From the NCBI GenBank assembly GCA_031553395.1, contig JAVBLR010000024.1:1-64000 (forward strand): a stretch of DNA of 64,000 nt. The letters run 5' to 3'. The DNA comes from WRGA01 sp031553395 (GTDB lineage Bacteria > Bacteroidota > Bacteroidia > Bacteroidales > WRGA01). The number at the start of each line of letters is the position of its first letter. Within the stretch, counting starts at the first letter, position 1. The notes under the pieces are model-generated. The model saw only the letters and a list, made by a program, of their open reading frames with translations. It searched no databases and was not told the origin of the DNA. Positions 43,921 through 54,246 of the stretch are shown here, piece by piece. Both the position numbers and the translations under genes were made by a program.

Positions 43921-46900
43921 ATGAGATTATTCTCTTTCTTTAAAATAATAGTGTTTGGAGTATTTCTTTCGATATTTCAAGCGAATGTTTATTCAGAAGA
44001 TAAAATTGATGAATACTCTGTTCTTCGTTCTGGAAATACAGGGTTACATTCTTATGCGTCTACATCTGTTTTATCTTCTGGAAAATGGGTTAAAATAAGG
44101 GTTAAAGAAACAGGAGTTTATAAAATAACTTACGAGGATTTATCCAAAATGGGATTCTCTACTCCAGCTTATGTTCAAATTTATGGCTATGGAGGATGGA
44201 TGCAAAATGAAAACTTTTTATTCCCTAAAACGGATGATTTACCACAATTGCCGGTTTGGGTAGAAAAAGGAAGTGATGGTGTATTTAATGCTGGTGATTA
44301 TATCCTTTTTTATGCTAAAGGGCCTATAAAATGGTCATATACATCAACAACCAATGACAAATTTACTCATGTGAATAATCCATATTCCAATTATGGGTAT
44401 TATTTCATAACCGAAAGTAGTGTTCCAATTAAAGAAATGTCGGTTTCTCAGTTTGAAGAAAATGCTTCTGCTCAGGAAATAACTTCATTTAACGACTACG
44501 TTATTCATGAAAAGGACTTGGTAAATATAGGAAAAATCGGTCGGGAATTTTACGGTGAAGACTTTTCTTATACTACAAGCCAAAATTTTACATTGAGTAC
44601 ATCAGGAATCTTAAATGAACCAGCTTATATTAATGTGAATTTTGTCGCAAAAGCACCTGCTGTAACATCTGTAACGGTAAAAATAAATGGTAGTAATACG
44701 CTGACACAATCAATGTCTGTTTCTTCATCTGAATATGATAGAGCCAAAGAAGTTTTTGTAAAAGGGGTTTGGAGCGAAGCCAAACAGGAATCAAATACCG
44801 TAAATGTAACCTATGGAGCAACTGGTCATTCGAATTCACGGCTTAATTACATCCGAATTAATTATGATAAATCCTTAAAACCATACGGAGCATATACTCC
44901 TTTCAGAAATGTCAATACGATCAATAAGGCATCCAAATTTATTATTGCAAATGCCGATCAGAATGTGAAAATATGGAATATTACTGATGGAGAGAATGCT
45001 TGTCAGATGGAAGCCAAATCATCAGGAAGTAGTATATATTTTATTGCTAATTCTCCAACTTTGCAGGAATATATTGCAGTCGATCTCTCAAAGAAAGCTC
45101 AGTTTCCAAGTCCGGAAATAGTAGGTGAAGTTAAGAATCAAAATCTGCATGCTTTGTCTCAAACAGATATGGTTATTATTTCCCACCCCGATTTTATTGA
45201 ACAGGCAAACCGCATTGCTGAACTTCATAGAGAACATGATAATCTTCGGGTACATGTGGTTTCTACAGATGATGTGTATAACGAATTTTCATCTGGTACA
45301 CCGGATGCTACTGCTTATCGTTGGTTGATGAAAATGTTTTATGATCGTGGAAAATTATCTGGAAATAATGCTGATTTGCCTAAGTATTTGTTGTTATTTG
45401 GAGATGGAACATTTGATAATAAATTGATTTCAGATAAATGGTTAACCTTAGAGCCGGCTAATAAGATACTTACATTTCAATCATACAATTCTCTCTCCGA
45501 AGTGTCGTCTGCTGTAATAGACGATTATTTTGGATTTTTAGATGATGATGAAGGAGTAAATTTGTTAACTGATAAAGTAGACATTGGAATTGGACGGTTT
45601 CCGGTAAGAAATATCACGGAGGCTAAGAATGTTACTGATAAAGTAATTAATTATGTTAAAAAACCGATTTATGGTTCATGGAAAAGTAATCTTTGTTTTA
45701 TCGGTGATGCAAAAGGTGATGATGAAAGTTCTTATTTTCACACCACACAGGCTGATGATTTAGCTACTTCTGTAGAGAAGGATAATAAAGACTATATTAT
45801 TAATAAAGTGTATTTGTCTGCTTTTACGAAAGATGTAACAACATCAGGCTATTATTATCCTGATGCCAATAAAAAGTTTAAGAATTTATTGCAATCCGGA
45901 CAATTAGTTGTAAACTATACTGGACATGGTGCTCCTAGTGGAATATCCAAGGCCAAGTTTTACACGAAAGATGATGCTAAAAGTTTGAATGTAGCGCGGT
46001 TACCTTTGTTTATTACTGCTACTTGTGAATATACCCGTTTTGATGATTATGATACTTCAGCAGGAGAATATGTGTTATTAAATCCTACCGGAGGAGGAAT
46101 TGCATTGTTCTCTACTACGCGAACAGTGTATTCAGATCGTAATTTCACAATCAATGAGCAGTTCTGCAAGTATTTATTTACTAAGGGAGCGGATGGAAAA
46201 TATCCTCGTTTAGGGGATGTTATGATGCGAGCAAAAAGGAATGTAGGTGATACTACCATAAATAAACTAGCATATCTACTATTTGGTGATCCCGCATTAA
46301 GATTGGCTTATCCCGAATATAAAGTCGAAATAACCTCTGTTAATGGAGAGAGTGTCCCTGGAGATGCGCAAACATTCAGCGCCGGGGCAAAGGTTGATTT
46401 AACGGGACAAATATCGAATCCGGATGGCAGTAAGATTTCTGATTTTTCGGGATTAGTTTATATTACGATGTTTGATACTAAAGAAATTTTAATGCAGGTT
46501 GATAATAAAACCTTGTATGATCGTTCGAATGTGTTATACACAGGAAAAGAATCTGTAACAGATGGAGAATTTTCTGTTTCATTTGTTGTTCCGAAAGATA
46601 TGAGCTATTCCTATGAATCTGGCAGAATAAATTTATATGCGGCAGATCTAAATAAAAATATAGAAGCAAAAGGATATTATGAGAACTTTATTATGGGAGG
46701 TACAGATCCCGAAGGTTTAACAGATAATGATCCTCCGAAAATCAATCATATTTATTTGAATAATCCTGATTTTAAATCCGGAGATAAAGTGAATGCATCC
46801 CCTGTCTTTTTTGCTGAAGTTGAAGATGAATCAGGAATAAATATTTCAGGTACCGGAATAGGTCATGATGCAGTAATAACCATTGATAATTCTCCATACG

Positions 46901-47391
46901 AAGTGTATGTATTGAACTCTTATTTCGAAGTGGAAGCAGGAAGTTCTGGAAAAGGAGTATTTAAGTTTACAATTCCTACATTGTCGGAAGGAAAACATTC
47001 TTTGACTTTCAGGGTTTGGGATAGGATGAATAATTCTACAACTCAAACGTTTGAATTCTACGTGGAAAAAAGCTTGTCGCCACGGATTTTTGATTTGTAT
47101 GCATCTCCAAGTCCGGCAAAAAGCACCACTTACTTTTATGTTACGCACGATCGCCCAGATGCCAATATAACAGTAAAAATAGATGTTTACAGTTTGTCTG
47201 GTGCTAAATTGTGGTCTTATGAAGAATCCGGCTATTCCGATACATTTACAGCTGTACCTATTCAATGGAATTTGGTAACTTCATCCGGCTCAAAATTGCC
47301 TCCGGGAGTATATATTTACAAAGCAAGTATATCATCTGATGGTTCTACCGAAGCTACAGAATCTAAAAAGATGATAATATTGGCTCAATAA
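43921..47391 (+). CDS. porU: T9SS sortase PorU, copy 2 (C25 peptidase)
   Basis: 1156 aa, tandem paralogue of the preceding gene with the same domain order. Signal peptide ending NVYSED; VKIRVKETGVYKITYEDL N-terminal module; C25 domain with His669 (NYTGHGAPSG) and Cys702 (TATCEYTRFDD). The end (DVYSLSGAKLWSYEES ... PPGVYIYKASI) is more like a complete type A-like terminal domain. It directly precedes porV, the partner in the sorting complex, so this copy is the better candidate for the canonical PorU (inference). Confidence 0.9.
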   Translation: MRLFSFFKIIVFGVFLSIFQANVYSEDKIDEYSVLRSGNTGLHSYASTSVLSSGKWVKIRVKETGVYKITYEDLSKMGFSTPAYVQIYGYGGWMQNENFLFPKTDDLPQLPVWVEKGSDGVFNAGDYILFYAKGPIKWSYTSTTNDKFTHVNNPYSNYGYYFITESSVPIKEMSVSQFEENASAQEITSFNDYVIHEKDLVNIGKIGREFYGEDFSYTTSQNFTLSTSGILNEPAYINVNFVAKAPAVTSVTVKINGSNTLTQSMSVSSSEYDRAKEVFVKGVWSEAKQESNTVNVTYGATGHSNSRLNYIRINYDKSLKPYGAYTPFRNVNTINKASKFIIANADQNVKIWNITDGENACQMEAKSSGSSIYFIANSPTLQEYIAVDLSKKAQFPSPEIVGEVKNQNLHALSQTDMVIISHPDFIEQANRIAELHREHDNLRVHVVSTDDVYNEFSSGTPDATAYRWLMKMFYDRGKLSGNNADLPKYLLLFGDGTFDNKLISDKWLTLEPANKILTFQSYNSLSEVSSAVIDDYFGFLDDDEGVNLLTDKVDIGIGRFPVRNITEAKNVTDKVINYVKKPIYGSWKSNLCFIGDAKGDDESSYFHTTQADDLATSVEKDNKDYIINKVYLSAFTKDVTTSGYYYPDANKKFKNLLQSGQLVVNYTGHGAPSGISKAKFYTKDDAKSLNVARLPLFITATCEYTRFDDYDTSAGEYVLLNPTGGGIALFSTTRTVYSDRNFTINEQFCKYLFTKGADGKYPRLGDVMMRAKRNVGDTTINKLAYLLFGDPALRLAYPEYKVEITSVNGESVPGDAQTFSAGAKVDLTGQISNPDGSKISDFSGLVYITMFDTKEILMQVDNKTLYDRSNVLYTGKESVTDGEFSVSFVVPKDMSYSYESGRINLYAADLNKNIEAKGYYENFIMGGTDPEGLTDNDPPKINHIYLNNPDFKSGDKVNASPVFFAEVEDESGINISGTGIGHDAVITIDNSPYEVYVLNSYFEVEAGSSGKGVFKFTIPTLSEGKHSLTFRVWDRMNNSTTQTFEFYVEKSLSPRIFDLYASPSPAKSTTYFYVTHDRPDANITVKIDVYSLSGAKLWSYEESGYSDTFTAVPIQWNLVTSSGSKLPPGVYIYKASISSDGSTEATESKKMIILAQ

Positions 47392-47441
47392 ATTTTCATT
47401 GAAGAATAATTTTAATTTGATAAGAGTAGATAAATAAGAAG

Positions 47442-47476
47442 ATAAGCGAGTTGGTGGTACATATCAACTCGCTTAT
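47442..47476 (+). terminator. hairpin after the porU pair
   Basis: ATAAGCGAGTTG (47442-47453) and CAACTCGCTTAT (47465-47476), perfect 12-bp stem. No strong T run, so termination may be partial. Confidence 0.55.
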
Positions 47477-47591
47477 TATATACTCTGTAAAAAGATAACA
47501 TGCAAAAATGATAATTTAAGCACAATAAATGAACTATTTTAGAGTTTATAAATCGTATAATCAACATAAGAAAATCAAACTATTTTAGAAA

Positions 47592-48764
47592 ATGAGAAAA
47601 TGCTTTGTCGCAATATTGATTTTGCTGCTTTATCCTACAATGGCTTTTACTGAAGATGCAAAGAATCAGTTTAATCCGATTATTACAGGGGTACCTTCCT
47701 TATCAATAGCACCGGATGCTCGTGGAGGTGGTATGGGAGATATAGGAGGAGCCACGACTCCTGATGTCAATTCTCAGTTTTGGAATGTGGCTAAATATGC
47801 ATTTATGTATGATAGGGCAGGAGTTTCTTTGTCCTATACTCCATGGTTGCGTAAATTGGTTAATGATATAGACCTTGCTTATCTTGCCGGTTTTTGGAAA
47901 TTAGGAAGTGAAGATCAGCATGCAATGAGTGCTTCGTTGCGTTATTTCTCTTTGGGAGAAGTGTTGGTTGGTCAGTATTCTCAGGGAGATCAGGGTTATA
48001 CAATCAATCCGTATGAGATGGCGATTGATTTGGGGTATTCGCTTAAATTGTCGGAAACTTTCTCCGGAGGTGTAGCATTACGTTATATTTATTCCGATTT
48101 AGCATGGAATGACAATGATGATATTTCTCCCGGATGGGCGTTTGCTGCCGATATTGCAGGATACTACAATAAATATGTAATGCTTGGAAGTAGTGAATCT
48201 TTATTTGCATTTGGATTTAATATTTCAAATATCGGAAGTAAAATATCTTATGATAATGGAGCTAATAGTGTTTTCTTGCCAACTAATCTAAGATTGGGAT
48301 TCTCGTTATTATATCCAGTAAGTGATTATAATACATTGGCCTTCAATCTTGATTTGAACAAATTGTTGGTTCCGACCCCTCCTGTTCGTTCAGATTATGA
48401 TACAGATGACGACTGGGATATAGCCAAGCAAGATTATCAAAGTATTTCTCCTATTGCTGGTATTTTTAAATCATTTTCGGATGCACCGGGAGGAATGAAG
48501 GAGGAATTGGAGGAAATTATGTGGTCTGCAGGTATGGAATATGCTTACAACGATCAGTTTTTTCTTCGTGGAGGATATTATTATGAAAGTCCGAATAAAG
48601 GAAACCGTCAATATTTTTCATTAGGAGCAGGTTTTAAGATGAATGTGTTTCAATTAGATGCGGCTTATTTGATTTCTACGGCGCAATCTAATCCGTTGGA
48701 TCAAACATTGCGTTTTACTTTATCTTTTAATTTGGATGGAATAAAAGAATTATTAGGCAAATAA
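47592..48764 (+). CDS. porV: T9SS outer-membrane shuttle protein PorV (LptO)
   Basis: 390 aa. Signal peptide ending AFTED, then the FadL-like PorV family start FNPIITGVPSLSIAPDARGGGMGDIGGATTPDVNSQFWN and a 14-strand barrel ending TLRFTLSFNLDGIKELLGK. PorV collects T9SS cargo at the translocon and delivers it to PorU for sorting-domain removal. Its position after porU matches the known porU-porV arrangement. Confidence 0.94.
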   Translation: MRKCFVAILILLLYPTMAFTEDAKNQFNPIITGVPSLSIAPDARGGGMGDIGGATTPDVNSQFWNVAKYAFMYDRAGVSLSYTPWLRKLVNDIDLAYLAGFWKLGSEDQHAMSASLRYFSLGEVLVGQYSQGDQGYTINPYEMAIDLGYSLKLSETFSGGVALRYIYSDLAWNDNDDISPGWAFAADIAGYYNKYVMLGSSESLFAFGFNISNIGSKISYDNGANSVFLPTNLRLGFSLLYPVSDYNTLAFNLDLNKLLVPTPPVRSDYDTDDDWDIAKQDYQSISPIAGIFKSFSDAPGGMKEELEEIMWSAGMEYAYNDQFFLRGGYYYESPNKGNRQYFSLGAGFKMNVFQLDAAYLISTAQSNPLDQTLRFTLSFNLDGIKELLGK

Positions 48765-48844
48765 AATAGAAATATTAAGAAGCGAAGAAGGTAAAGGTAT
48801 CAGAACAAATCAAACTTCAAACTTCATAATTCAAACTTCTTTTC

Positions 48845-49324
48845 ATGAAATTTCGTGTAGGTTTCGGATATGATGTTCATCAATTGGTCGAAGGTAGAGA
48901 GCTTTGGTTAGGTGGAATCCGTTTAGAACATTCGTTGGGCTTATTAGGCCATTCAGATGCCGATGTCTTGATTCATGTTATATGTGATGCTTTGCTTGGA
49001 GCGGCTAATATGAGAGATATCGGATTTCATTTTCCCGATACAAGTGGAGAATATAAAAACATCGATAGTAAAATATTACTGAAAGAAACGGTTAAATTAT
49101 TAGCTCAAAAATCGTATAAAATTGGGAATATTGATTCTACAATATGTGCCGAACGACCAAAAATCAACCCGCATATTTCTCAAATGCAGGAAGTATTAGC
49201 CGAAATTATGGAGATTTCGGTTGATGATATATCCATAAAGGCCACTACTAATGAAAAACTTGATTCTGTCGGGCAAGAAAAAGCAATATGTGCTTATGCA
49301 ACAGTATTAATATACAAAGAATAG
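48845..49324 (+). CDS. ispF: 2-C-methyl-D-erythritol 2,4-cyclodiphosphate synthase
   Basis: 159 aa, normal length. Makes MECDP in the MEP isoprenoid pathway, trimeric cytoplasmic enzyme. GYDVHQLVEG gives the zinc ligands Asp10 and His12, and LLGHSDADVLIHVICDALLGA supplies His44. FHFPDTS and the C-terminal ISIKATTNEKLDSVGQEKAI are also conserved. The 80-bp gap before it has TTCAAACTTC repeats. Downstream of porV as in other Bacteroidota. Confidence 0.97.
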   Translation: MKFRVGFGYDVHQLVEGRELWLGGIRLEHSLGLLGHSDADVLIHVICDALLGAANMRDIGFHFPDTSGEYKNIDSKILLKETVKLLAQKSYKIGNIDSTICAERPKINPHISQMQEVLAEIMEISVDDISIKATTNEKLDSVGQEKAICAYATVLIYKE

Positions 49325-49381
49325 TATTCGTTAAAGTATTTTAAATAGAAAGACATTCGAATTGCTTCTTTTGCAATAACT

Positions 49382-49413
49382 AAATGCGTATAATTTCTCA
49401 TTATACGCATTTT
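49382..49413 (+). terminator. terminator of ispF
   Basis: AAATGCGTATAA (49382-49393) and TTATACGCATTT (49401-49412) with a T run. Confidence 0.85.
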
Positions 49414-49541
49414 TCATACATAGAAAACTGTTGTTGATTTGCTAAAAAAAGTAAAATGATGCAATATTTATATATTATTTATATAACTTCGTCGATTATT
49501 GTATTTTTTAAACATTTTAATAAACATAACGGTAAAGATCT

Positions 49542-50129
49542 ATGAAAAAATTAGTTTTTCCTGTTTTAATTGCAGGTATTTCTGTGTTATTTTCGGCGTG
49601 TGATGGCCTAGGTTTAGGTAAATATGATATTAAGTCGGATGGCTTTGAAAGAATAATATCAGACATCAAAAAAACAGTTGGTGATGACGGAATGATTGAT
49701 GAAATAACCCTTTCTTTTGATGATAAAGATCCAAGTAAAAATACTGAGGTCGAAGTTGCTACAATAGATTTTCAGTCAAAATCAGATAAGAAGCAATTAC
49801 AACGGATGACTTACACCTCTTATACAGGTTGGGGTTCCATAGATCCTGTTGAGATAACTGTTAGAGGTAATGCGGAAGAATTTAGTTTGGATGACGAAGT
49901 TAATTCTATAAGCCTTGTAAATATTGATGCATTGAAAAAGGTTTATGAAGAAACGTTGAAAATAGTAGGAGAAGATTGTGATAATCCTTCATTCTCACTT
50001 ATTCAAATAGAGTTTGAGAAAGACAAAGATCTTGTTTATTCTGTATCTGTAAAGGGAAATCTTAAGTCGAATGGAGTGAAGAAAAGCTTCAGCTTGAATT
50101 TTGACAAAGATGGTAATTTGATAAAATAA
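49542..50129 (+). CDS. hypothetical lipoprotein
   Basis: 195 aa. Lipobox LFSAC with Cys20. The rest is strand-rich and charged (FERIISDIKKTVGDDGMIDE, VEVATIDFQSKSDKKQLQ) and ends FSLNFDKDGNLIK. I do not recognise the family. Single gene with its own terminator. Confidence 0.8.
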   Translation: MKKLVFPVLIAGISVLFSACDGLGLGKYDIKSDGFERIISDIKKTVGDDGMIDEITLSFDDKDPSKNTEVEVATIDFQSKSDKKQLQRMTYTSYTGWGSIDPVEITVRGNAEEFSLDDEVNSISLVNIDALKKVYEETLKIVGEDCDNPSFSLIQIEFEKDKDLVYSVSVKGNLKSNGVKKSFSLNFDKDGNLIK

Positions 50130-50150
50130 TGATTCTTACATATTCTTTAG

Positions 50151-50175
50151 AGGCAGCTTGATGCTGCCTTTTTTT
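50151..50175 (+). terminator. terminator of the lipoprotein gene
   Basis: AGGCAGC-ttgat-GCTGCCT followed by seven T. Confidence 0.9.
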
Positions 50176-50260
50176 GTTAATATTTCTGAACTTTATTAAC
50201 AATAATTTGTTTATTTATCAATATCATTATTTATCAAGTTCAAAATTATTAAGAGTAGTT

Positions 50261-51334
50261 ATGTTTAAAGCAAAGGTTATATTTTCGGCGTTTTTTATAT
50301 TGATTGCTTCTGCAATGCTGTATTCACAAACAGATGCCGGAGTAAAAATAATACCTAATCAGGGAGATTTGTATGAAAATGCAAAACAACTGAATAATCC
50401 CTATTTATTACCGGTTTGGGGTAAGAAGCTTGGAGAAAAGGGCTTCCTTTTTCCGTATCCGGTTGGTATTATGCTAAATGGTTATGTAGGATCACAAGAT
50501 GTTACTATTTCTGATTTAACGGTAGGGATTAATGATGCTGACGGAAATGTAATAATTCCAACAACCTCTCTTGATGATGTTGTTGGTTTCAGTGAAGTTA
50601 AAGCAACTGTCAGAAATTTTAATATGCGGGCGGATATATGGGCTTTACCGTTTTTGGATGTGTATGGAATCTTTGGGAAAGCGTGGGTTGAAACACAGGT
50701 AGGCATTGGTTCTATTGCAGGTAAGCCGGTTGATATAAATACCGAAGCCGATTTTAACGGATATGTTTATGGTGTTGGAGCAATGCTTACGGGAGGTGTT
50801 CGTTCTATTTTCTTTTCGTTGGATTTTAATAAGGTTTGGACACACTTCGACCAACTGGAAAATGATAATACCGCGATAAGTTTGGCTCCTCGCATTGGAT
50901 ACATTTTTCATTTTAATAATCAACCCGAAAAGAATTTTTCCGTATGGACAGGCTTAAGTCGAGTTTTTTTAAATAATGAGACCATCGGTAGCCTTAATTT
51001 ATCGGATATAGCTCCAGATATGGGAGAGAACTATAAGAATTCGGATTGGTATGAAGCATTAAGAGATGATACAGGGAAAACTCCGGCAGAAGCTGCAAAA
51101 GATGAAAAGATTGCAGATATTGCAGATAAAGTCGTAGAGAATTTTGATGGTAAGAATCAAGGAGATGTAATAAATTATACTTTAGATAAACGTCCGGCAC
51201 ATAATTGGTGTATGATTCTTGGTGCCCAGTATCAGATAAATCGCCATTGGCAATTCCGGGTAGAAACAAATTTCTTGGGGGGAAGAAGATCAGGTTTATT
51301 ATCGGCAAATTATCGATTCGGAATATTCAAATAA
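50261..51334 (+). CDS. outer-membrane beta-barrel protein, unknown function
   Basis: 357 aa from MFKAKVIFSAF at 50261, preferred over an in-frame ATG 29 codons upstream because it begins the signal peptide (ending MLYSQ). The remainder has alternating aromatic strands and ends QFRVETNFLGGRRSGLLSANYRFGIF with a terminal Phe-x-Ile-Phe, as in outer-membrane barrels. A charged insert (GKTPAEAAKDEKIADIADK) is likely an extracellular loop or periplasmic helix. Resembles PF-type 'outer membrane beta-barrel' hypotheticals; ligand unknown. Confidence 0.75.
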   Translation: MFKAKVIFSAFFILIASAMLYSQTDAGVKIIPNQGDLYENAKQLNNPYLLPVWGKKLGEKGFLFPYPVGIMLNGYVGSQDVTISDLTVGINDADGNVIIPTTSLDDVVGFSEVKATVRNFNMRADIWALPFLDVYGIFGKAWVETQVGIGSIAGKPVDINTEADFNGYVYGVGAMLTGGVRSIFFSLDFNKVWTHFDQLENDNTAISLAPRIGYIFHFNNQPEKNFSVWTGLSRVFLNNETIGSLNLSDIAPDMGENYKNSDWYEALRDDTGKTPAEAAKDEKIADIADKVVENFDGKNQGDVINYTLDKRPAHNWCMILGAQYQINRHWQFRVETNFLGGRRSGLLSANYRFGIFK

Positions 51335-51398
51335 GGTAAGAAGTAAAAAGTAAAAGGTAAAAAGCACTACACTTTTTACCTTTTACTTTTTACCTTAT
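51331..51398. repeat. low-complexity inverted repeat, shared terminator of convergent genes
   Basis: Left arm 51331-51364 and right arm 51372-51398 are built from AAAAGTAAAAGGTAAAAAG and its complement; the left arm has an extra 7 bases. The stem exceeds 20 bp and overlaps the stop codon of the GH35 gene (51395-51397). As it lies between convergent genes, it probably terminates both. Confidence 0.65.
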
Positions 51399-53878
51399 TC
51401 AGCAATTAATTCTACAGAATATTTTTCATATACATCAACCGAAGGTAATGATATAAAACTTGCTTTATCTCCAAAGTCGGGTTTTGCTTGTTGAGGCAGA
51501 TAAATAGGAGCATCTTTTTCCAACGGAAGTATTTTAACTGTAATTCCTTTTTTATACACATCCGGATTCATATTTTTCAATCCGACTTCGAAAACTTTTC
51601 CATTGTAAAAATTATCCGTCAGCAATTTATCTTCTAAATATACCCTTGCAACATCGCCGATATATGGTATTTTCAGGTAAATATCTCTGGTTGCATCCAC
51701 ATCAGTAGTAAAAGAGATATTCCAAACGGCAGCTTGATCAAAATCAGGGTCATGAGGCATTTCTGCTACTTTTGCTTTTCCCATATTTATAGTTCTGAGA
51801 GGCCCGGCTTCTTTTACTTTTTGTAAACTAATTTGTGGAAGTTCTATTAAAGGATGCTCTATTTTGTAATATCCAAACAAACCCGATTTTGATGCATACA
51901 AAACTTTTCCGTTGTAGTTTAGCTTTTCCGGAGAAGGATAAATGGATACAAACAAAGAAGGATAAAAAGATATAAATGGAGAAAGATTAGTTGGAGTTTT
52001 TTCTGTTAAACACAATTTATTATTTTCATATGTTAATTCGGCATTTGTGATAAATATACGGTCTTTTCCTGCAAATTCTCCCTTCCATAAAGAGAGAGAA
52101 GTCGCTTCATCTAATACGATAATATTAATTTTCCGTCCGTTCTTATCTTGTAATTGAATAGCAACATCTTTACTTGGATTGATATTATTAAAATAGATTT
52201 TATTATCAGTTTTTTGATTTTTTACTTTAGCCGACTTTACTTGAATATTTTTTGCATCAAACACGAAATCGGCAGGAATATTTGCATTTTGAGTAAAGAA
52301 AACGGTAATGCCATTTTCATCATTCAATTGGCAAATCGGTTGTGCTGTGGAATATATCAAGCGGCTTGCGCCTATATTCATATTAAATGGTATGAAAAAC
52401 GATGCATTAGCCGGAATGTTAATAGGGGTTTTCGGAAATATTAGTTTTTCATTAGGCAAATCAAGTGTAAATTGAATATTATTTTTGTCAGATAATGTCT
52501 TTAACCTATGATAATTATTTACAAAAATATATCCGCTTTCTCCATTACTTCTCACACTCCATCTTAACATCGAATCATCGTTGAAATCAGTCGGTGCATT
52601 TTCTGGAAAATAAGGAGGCATTTGTGCTAAATCACTTCCAAAATCTTGTAAGAACAAATGAAAACGTCGCAATAAATGATAATGCGGATTAATTTGTCCG
52701 AACTCGCCCAAAGGAGCCTGAAAATCGTAAGTTTTTACAGGCAAATCATTGTGATATGTAAAATTACTGGCTTGCTCTTCGTTGAGTGTAGTTAATTTTC
52801 CTTCGGGATTTGTTCCACCATGATACATATAGTAGCCGGGAAGGTTACTGCCCGAACCAACCCTGACCAACGCCATAGAATAAACATCCATCGGATTTAT
52901 ATTGACACGACGATGATAACTCGTCATCATACCTCCGCCAAGTTCGCAAGTAAAATACGGATAACCAATATCATCGGGATTATCCTTATCCGATTGTTTA
53001 GGCAATTGCTCTGTTGCAATTACAGTTGAATTCCGGAAAGAACGGAAAATGAAACTTTTGCCGTAATCGCCGGGCATTTCGGTTAATGAACGATCCCAAA
53101 AACCATCTGCATAGTCGCCATATAACGGAATAATTTCTCCGAATACAGGAGCCGTAGATAATTTTGGCCATCCAGTACGGGTATATAATGGAACATCAAA
53201 TCCAATTTCGATCGCCATTTTTTTGAGCGCTTCCAAATGTTCCCATCTTCCTCTGTATTCATTTTCTATTTGCATGCCGATTATAGTACCACCATCTTTC
53301 CAAAGTTGGCCTTTTACTTGCTCGAAAATTTGAGAATACCATATTTGAACTTTTTCCATGTATTGTGGATTATTATCCCGTAGTTTTATTCCGGAATTAA
53401 CAAGCCATTCGGGGAACCCTCCGTTGCGGGCTTCTCCATGACACCAAGGTCCGGTTCGGATAACTACAGGCATATCCAATTCTTTACACAATCGTACGAA
53501 TTCACCCAAATTTCGTTGTCCCGACCAATCGAATTCGCCTTCTATTTCTTCGTGATGTATCCAAAAAATGTAGGTAGCAATAATATTTATTCCTCCGGCT
53601 TTCATTTTCAGGATTTCTTTTCGCCATTCGTTTTTGGGAACCCGAGCAAAATGGATTTCACCCATTACCGGCAAAACAGGTTTATTGTCGAAAAGCATGC
53701 TTTGGGAGTTGAGGGTTATTGTTTTTCCCTGAGGGTTTGTCGCTGTCCCCATCTTGAAGTAAGATTGTCCGATATTACTATATGTTGTTTTTTCAACTTT
53801 TATATAGTTTGTTTGCTGAGCGTGTAATGATACTATGCTCAATGTAGAAAGGATAAAACAAAAGAGTGTTGATTTCAT
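51395..53878 (-). CDS. GH35 beta-galactosidase-like glycoside hydrolase
   Basis: 827 aa from MKSTLFCFI at 53878; an upstream ATG at 53950 is less likely because the signal peptide (ending SLHAQ) starts at 53878 and a -7 box lies at 53905. GH35 TIM barrel: VMGEIHFARVPKNEWRKEIL, ATYIFWIHHEEIEGEFDWSGQRNL, acid/base Glu207 in IENEYRGR (usually IENEYG), and probable nucleophile Glu312 in CELGGG. C-terminal beta domains follow. Exported, probably to periplasm; acts on terminal beta-galactose. It is divergent from the GH2-GH106-GH42 genes. Confidence 0.88.
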   Translation of the reverse strand: MKSTLFCFILSTLSIVSLHAQQTNYIKVEKTTYSNIGQSYFKMGTATNPQGKTITLNSQSMLFDNKPVLPVMGEIHFARVPKNEWRKEILKMKAGGINIIATYIFWIHHEEIEGEFDWSGQRNLGEFVRLCKELDMPVVIRTGPWCHGEARNGGFPEWLVNSGIKLRDNNPQYMEKVQIWYSQIFEQVKGQLWKDGGTIIGMQIENEYRGRWEHLEALKKMAIEIGFDVPLYTRTGWPKLSTAPVFGEIIPLYGDYADGFWDRSLTEMPGDYGKSFIFRSFRNSTVIATEQLPKQSDKDNPDDIGYPYFTCELGGGMMTSYHRRVNINPMDVYSMALVRVGSGSNLPGYYMYHGGTNPEGKLTTLNEEQASNFTYHNDLPVKTYDFQAPLGEFGQINPHYHLLRRFHLFLQDFGSDLAQMPPYFPENAPTDFNDDSMLRWSVRSNGESGYIFVNNYHRLKTLSDKNNIQFTLDLPNEKLIFPKTPINIPANASFFIPFNMNIGASRLIYSTAQPICQLNDENGITVFFTQNANIPADFVFDAKNIQVKSAKVKNQKTDNKIYFNNINPSKDVAIQLQDKNGRKINIIVLDEATSLSLWKGEFAGKDRIFITNAELTYENNKLCLTEKTPTNLSPFISFYPSLFVSIYPSPEKLNYNGKVLYASKSGLFGYYKIEHPLIELPQISLQKVKEAGPLRTINMGKAKVAEMPHDPDFDQAAVWNISFTTDVDATRDIYLKIPYIGDVARVYLEDKLLTDNFYNGKVFEVGLKNMNPDVYKKGITVKILPLEKDAPIYLPQQAKPDFGDKASFISLPSVDVYEKYSVELIAE

Positions 53879-53904
53879 AGTGTTATTCGGATTTGATAAG
53901 TTAG

Positions 53905-53912
53905 CAAAAATA
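53905..53912 (-). promoter_or_regulatory. candidate -7 box of the GH35 gene
   Basis: The minus strand reads TATTTTTG, 27 bp upstream of the chosen GH35 start, supporting that start. Confidence 0.5.
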
Positions 53913-54171
53913 GCTTTTTTAAAGATTTCTCTGTATGTAAATGAGTACAATTATATGTAAATCCATACAAATAATTGTTGCTCCATTTCGTATTCATGTG
54001 AGCTTTTGAGATTACAGATAATCCAAATTAATAGGAAATAATCAGAAGTGAAAATGTCGTATTATATATGTTTTTGAATTAAAATCCATTTATTAACATG
54101 ACCGGATTGATTATTTTTGTAACATCGAATAGTATGTATCTGCTAAAATGTACAAATATAAACCCTCAAAT

Positions 54172-54246
54172 ATGAAAACGAGCATGAAAACGCTTTTACC
54201 AAAGGCAATGTTATTTTACGCGAGTTTCCATACGACTTTAGTGTAA
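54172..54246 (+). CDS. 24-aa upstream ORF (leader peptide) of the GH2 gene
   Basis: ATG at 54172, stop at 54244-54246. The peptide begins MKTSMKTLLPKAM, continues LFYASFHTT and ends with two more residues. It is the twin of the ORF at 19639-19713: same length, 17 of 24 identical residues, and a block of 25 identical bases over codons 15-21. It ends 17 nt before the GH2 start. TATTTTTG at 54112-54119 could be its -7 box. The 313-bp gap 53951-54263 holds nothing else I can support. Confidence 0.6.
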   Translation: MKTSMKTLLPKAMLFYASFHTTLV

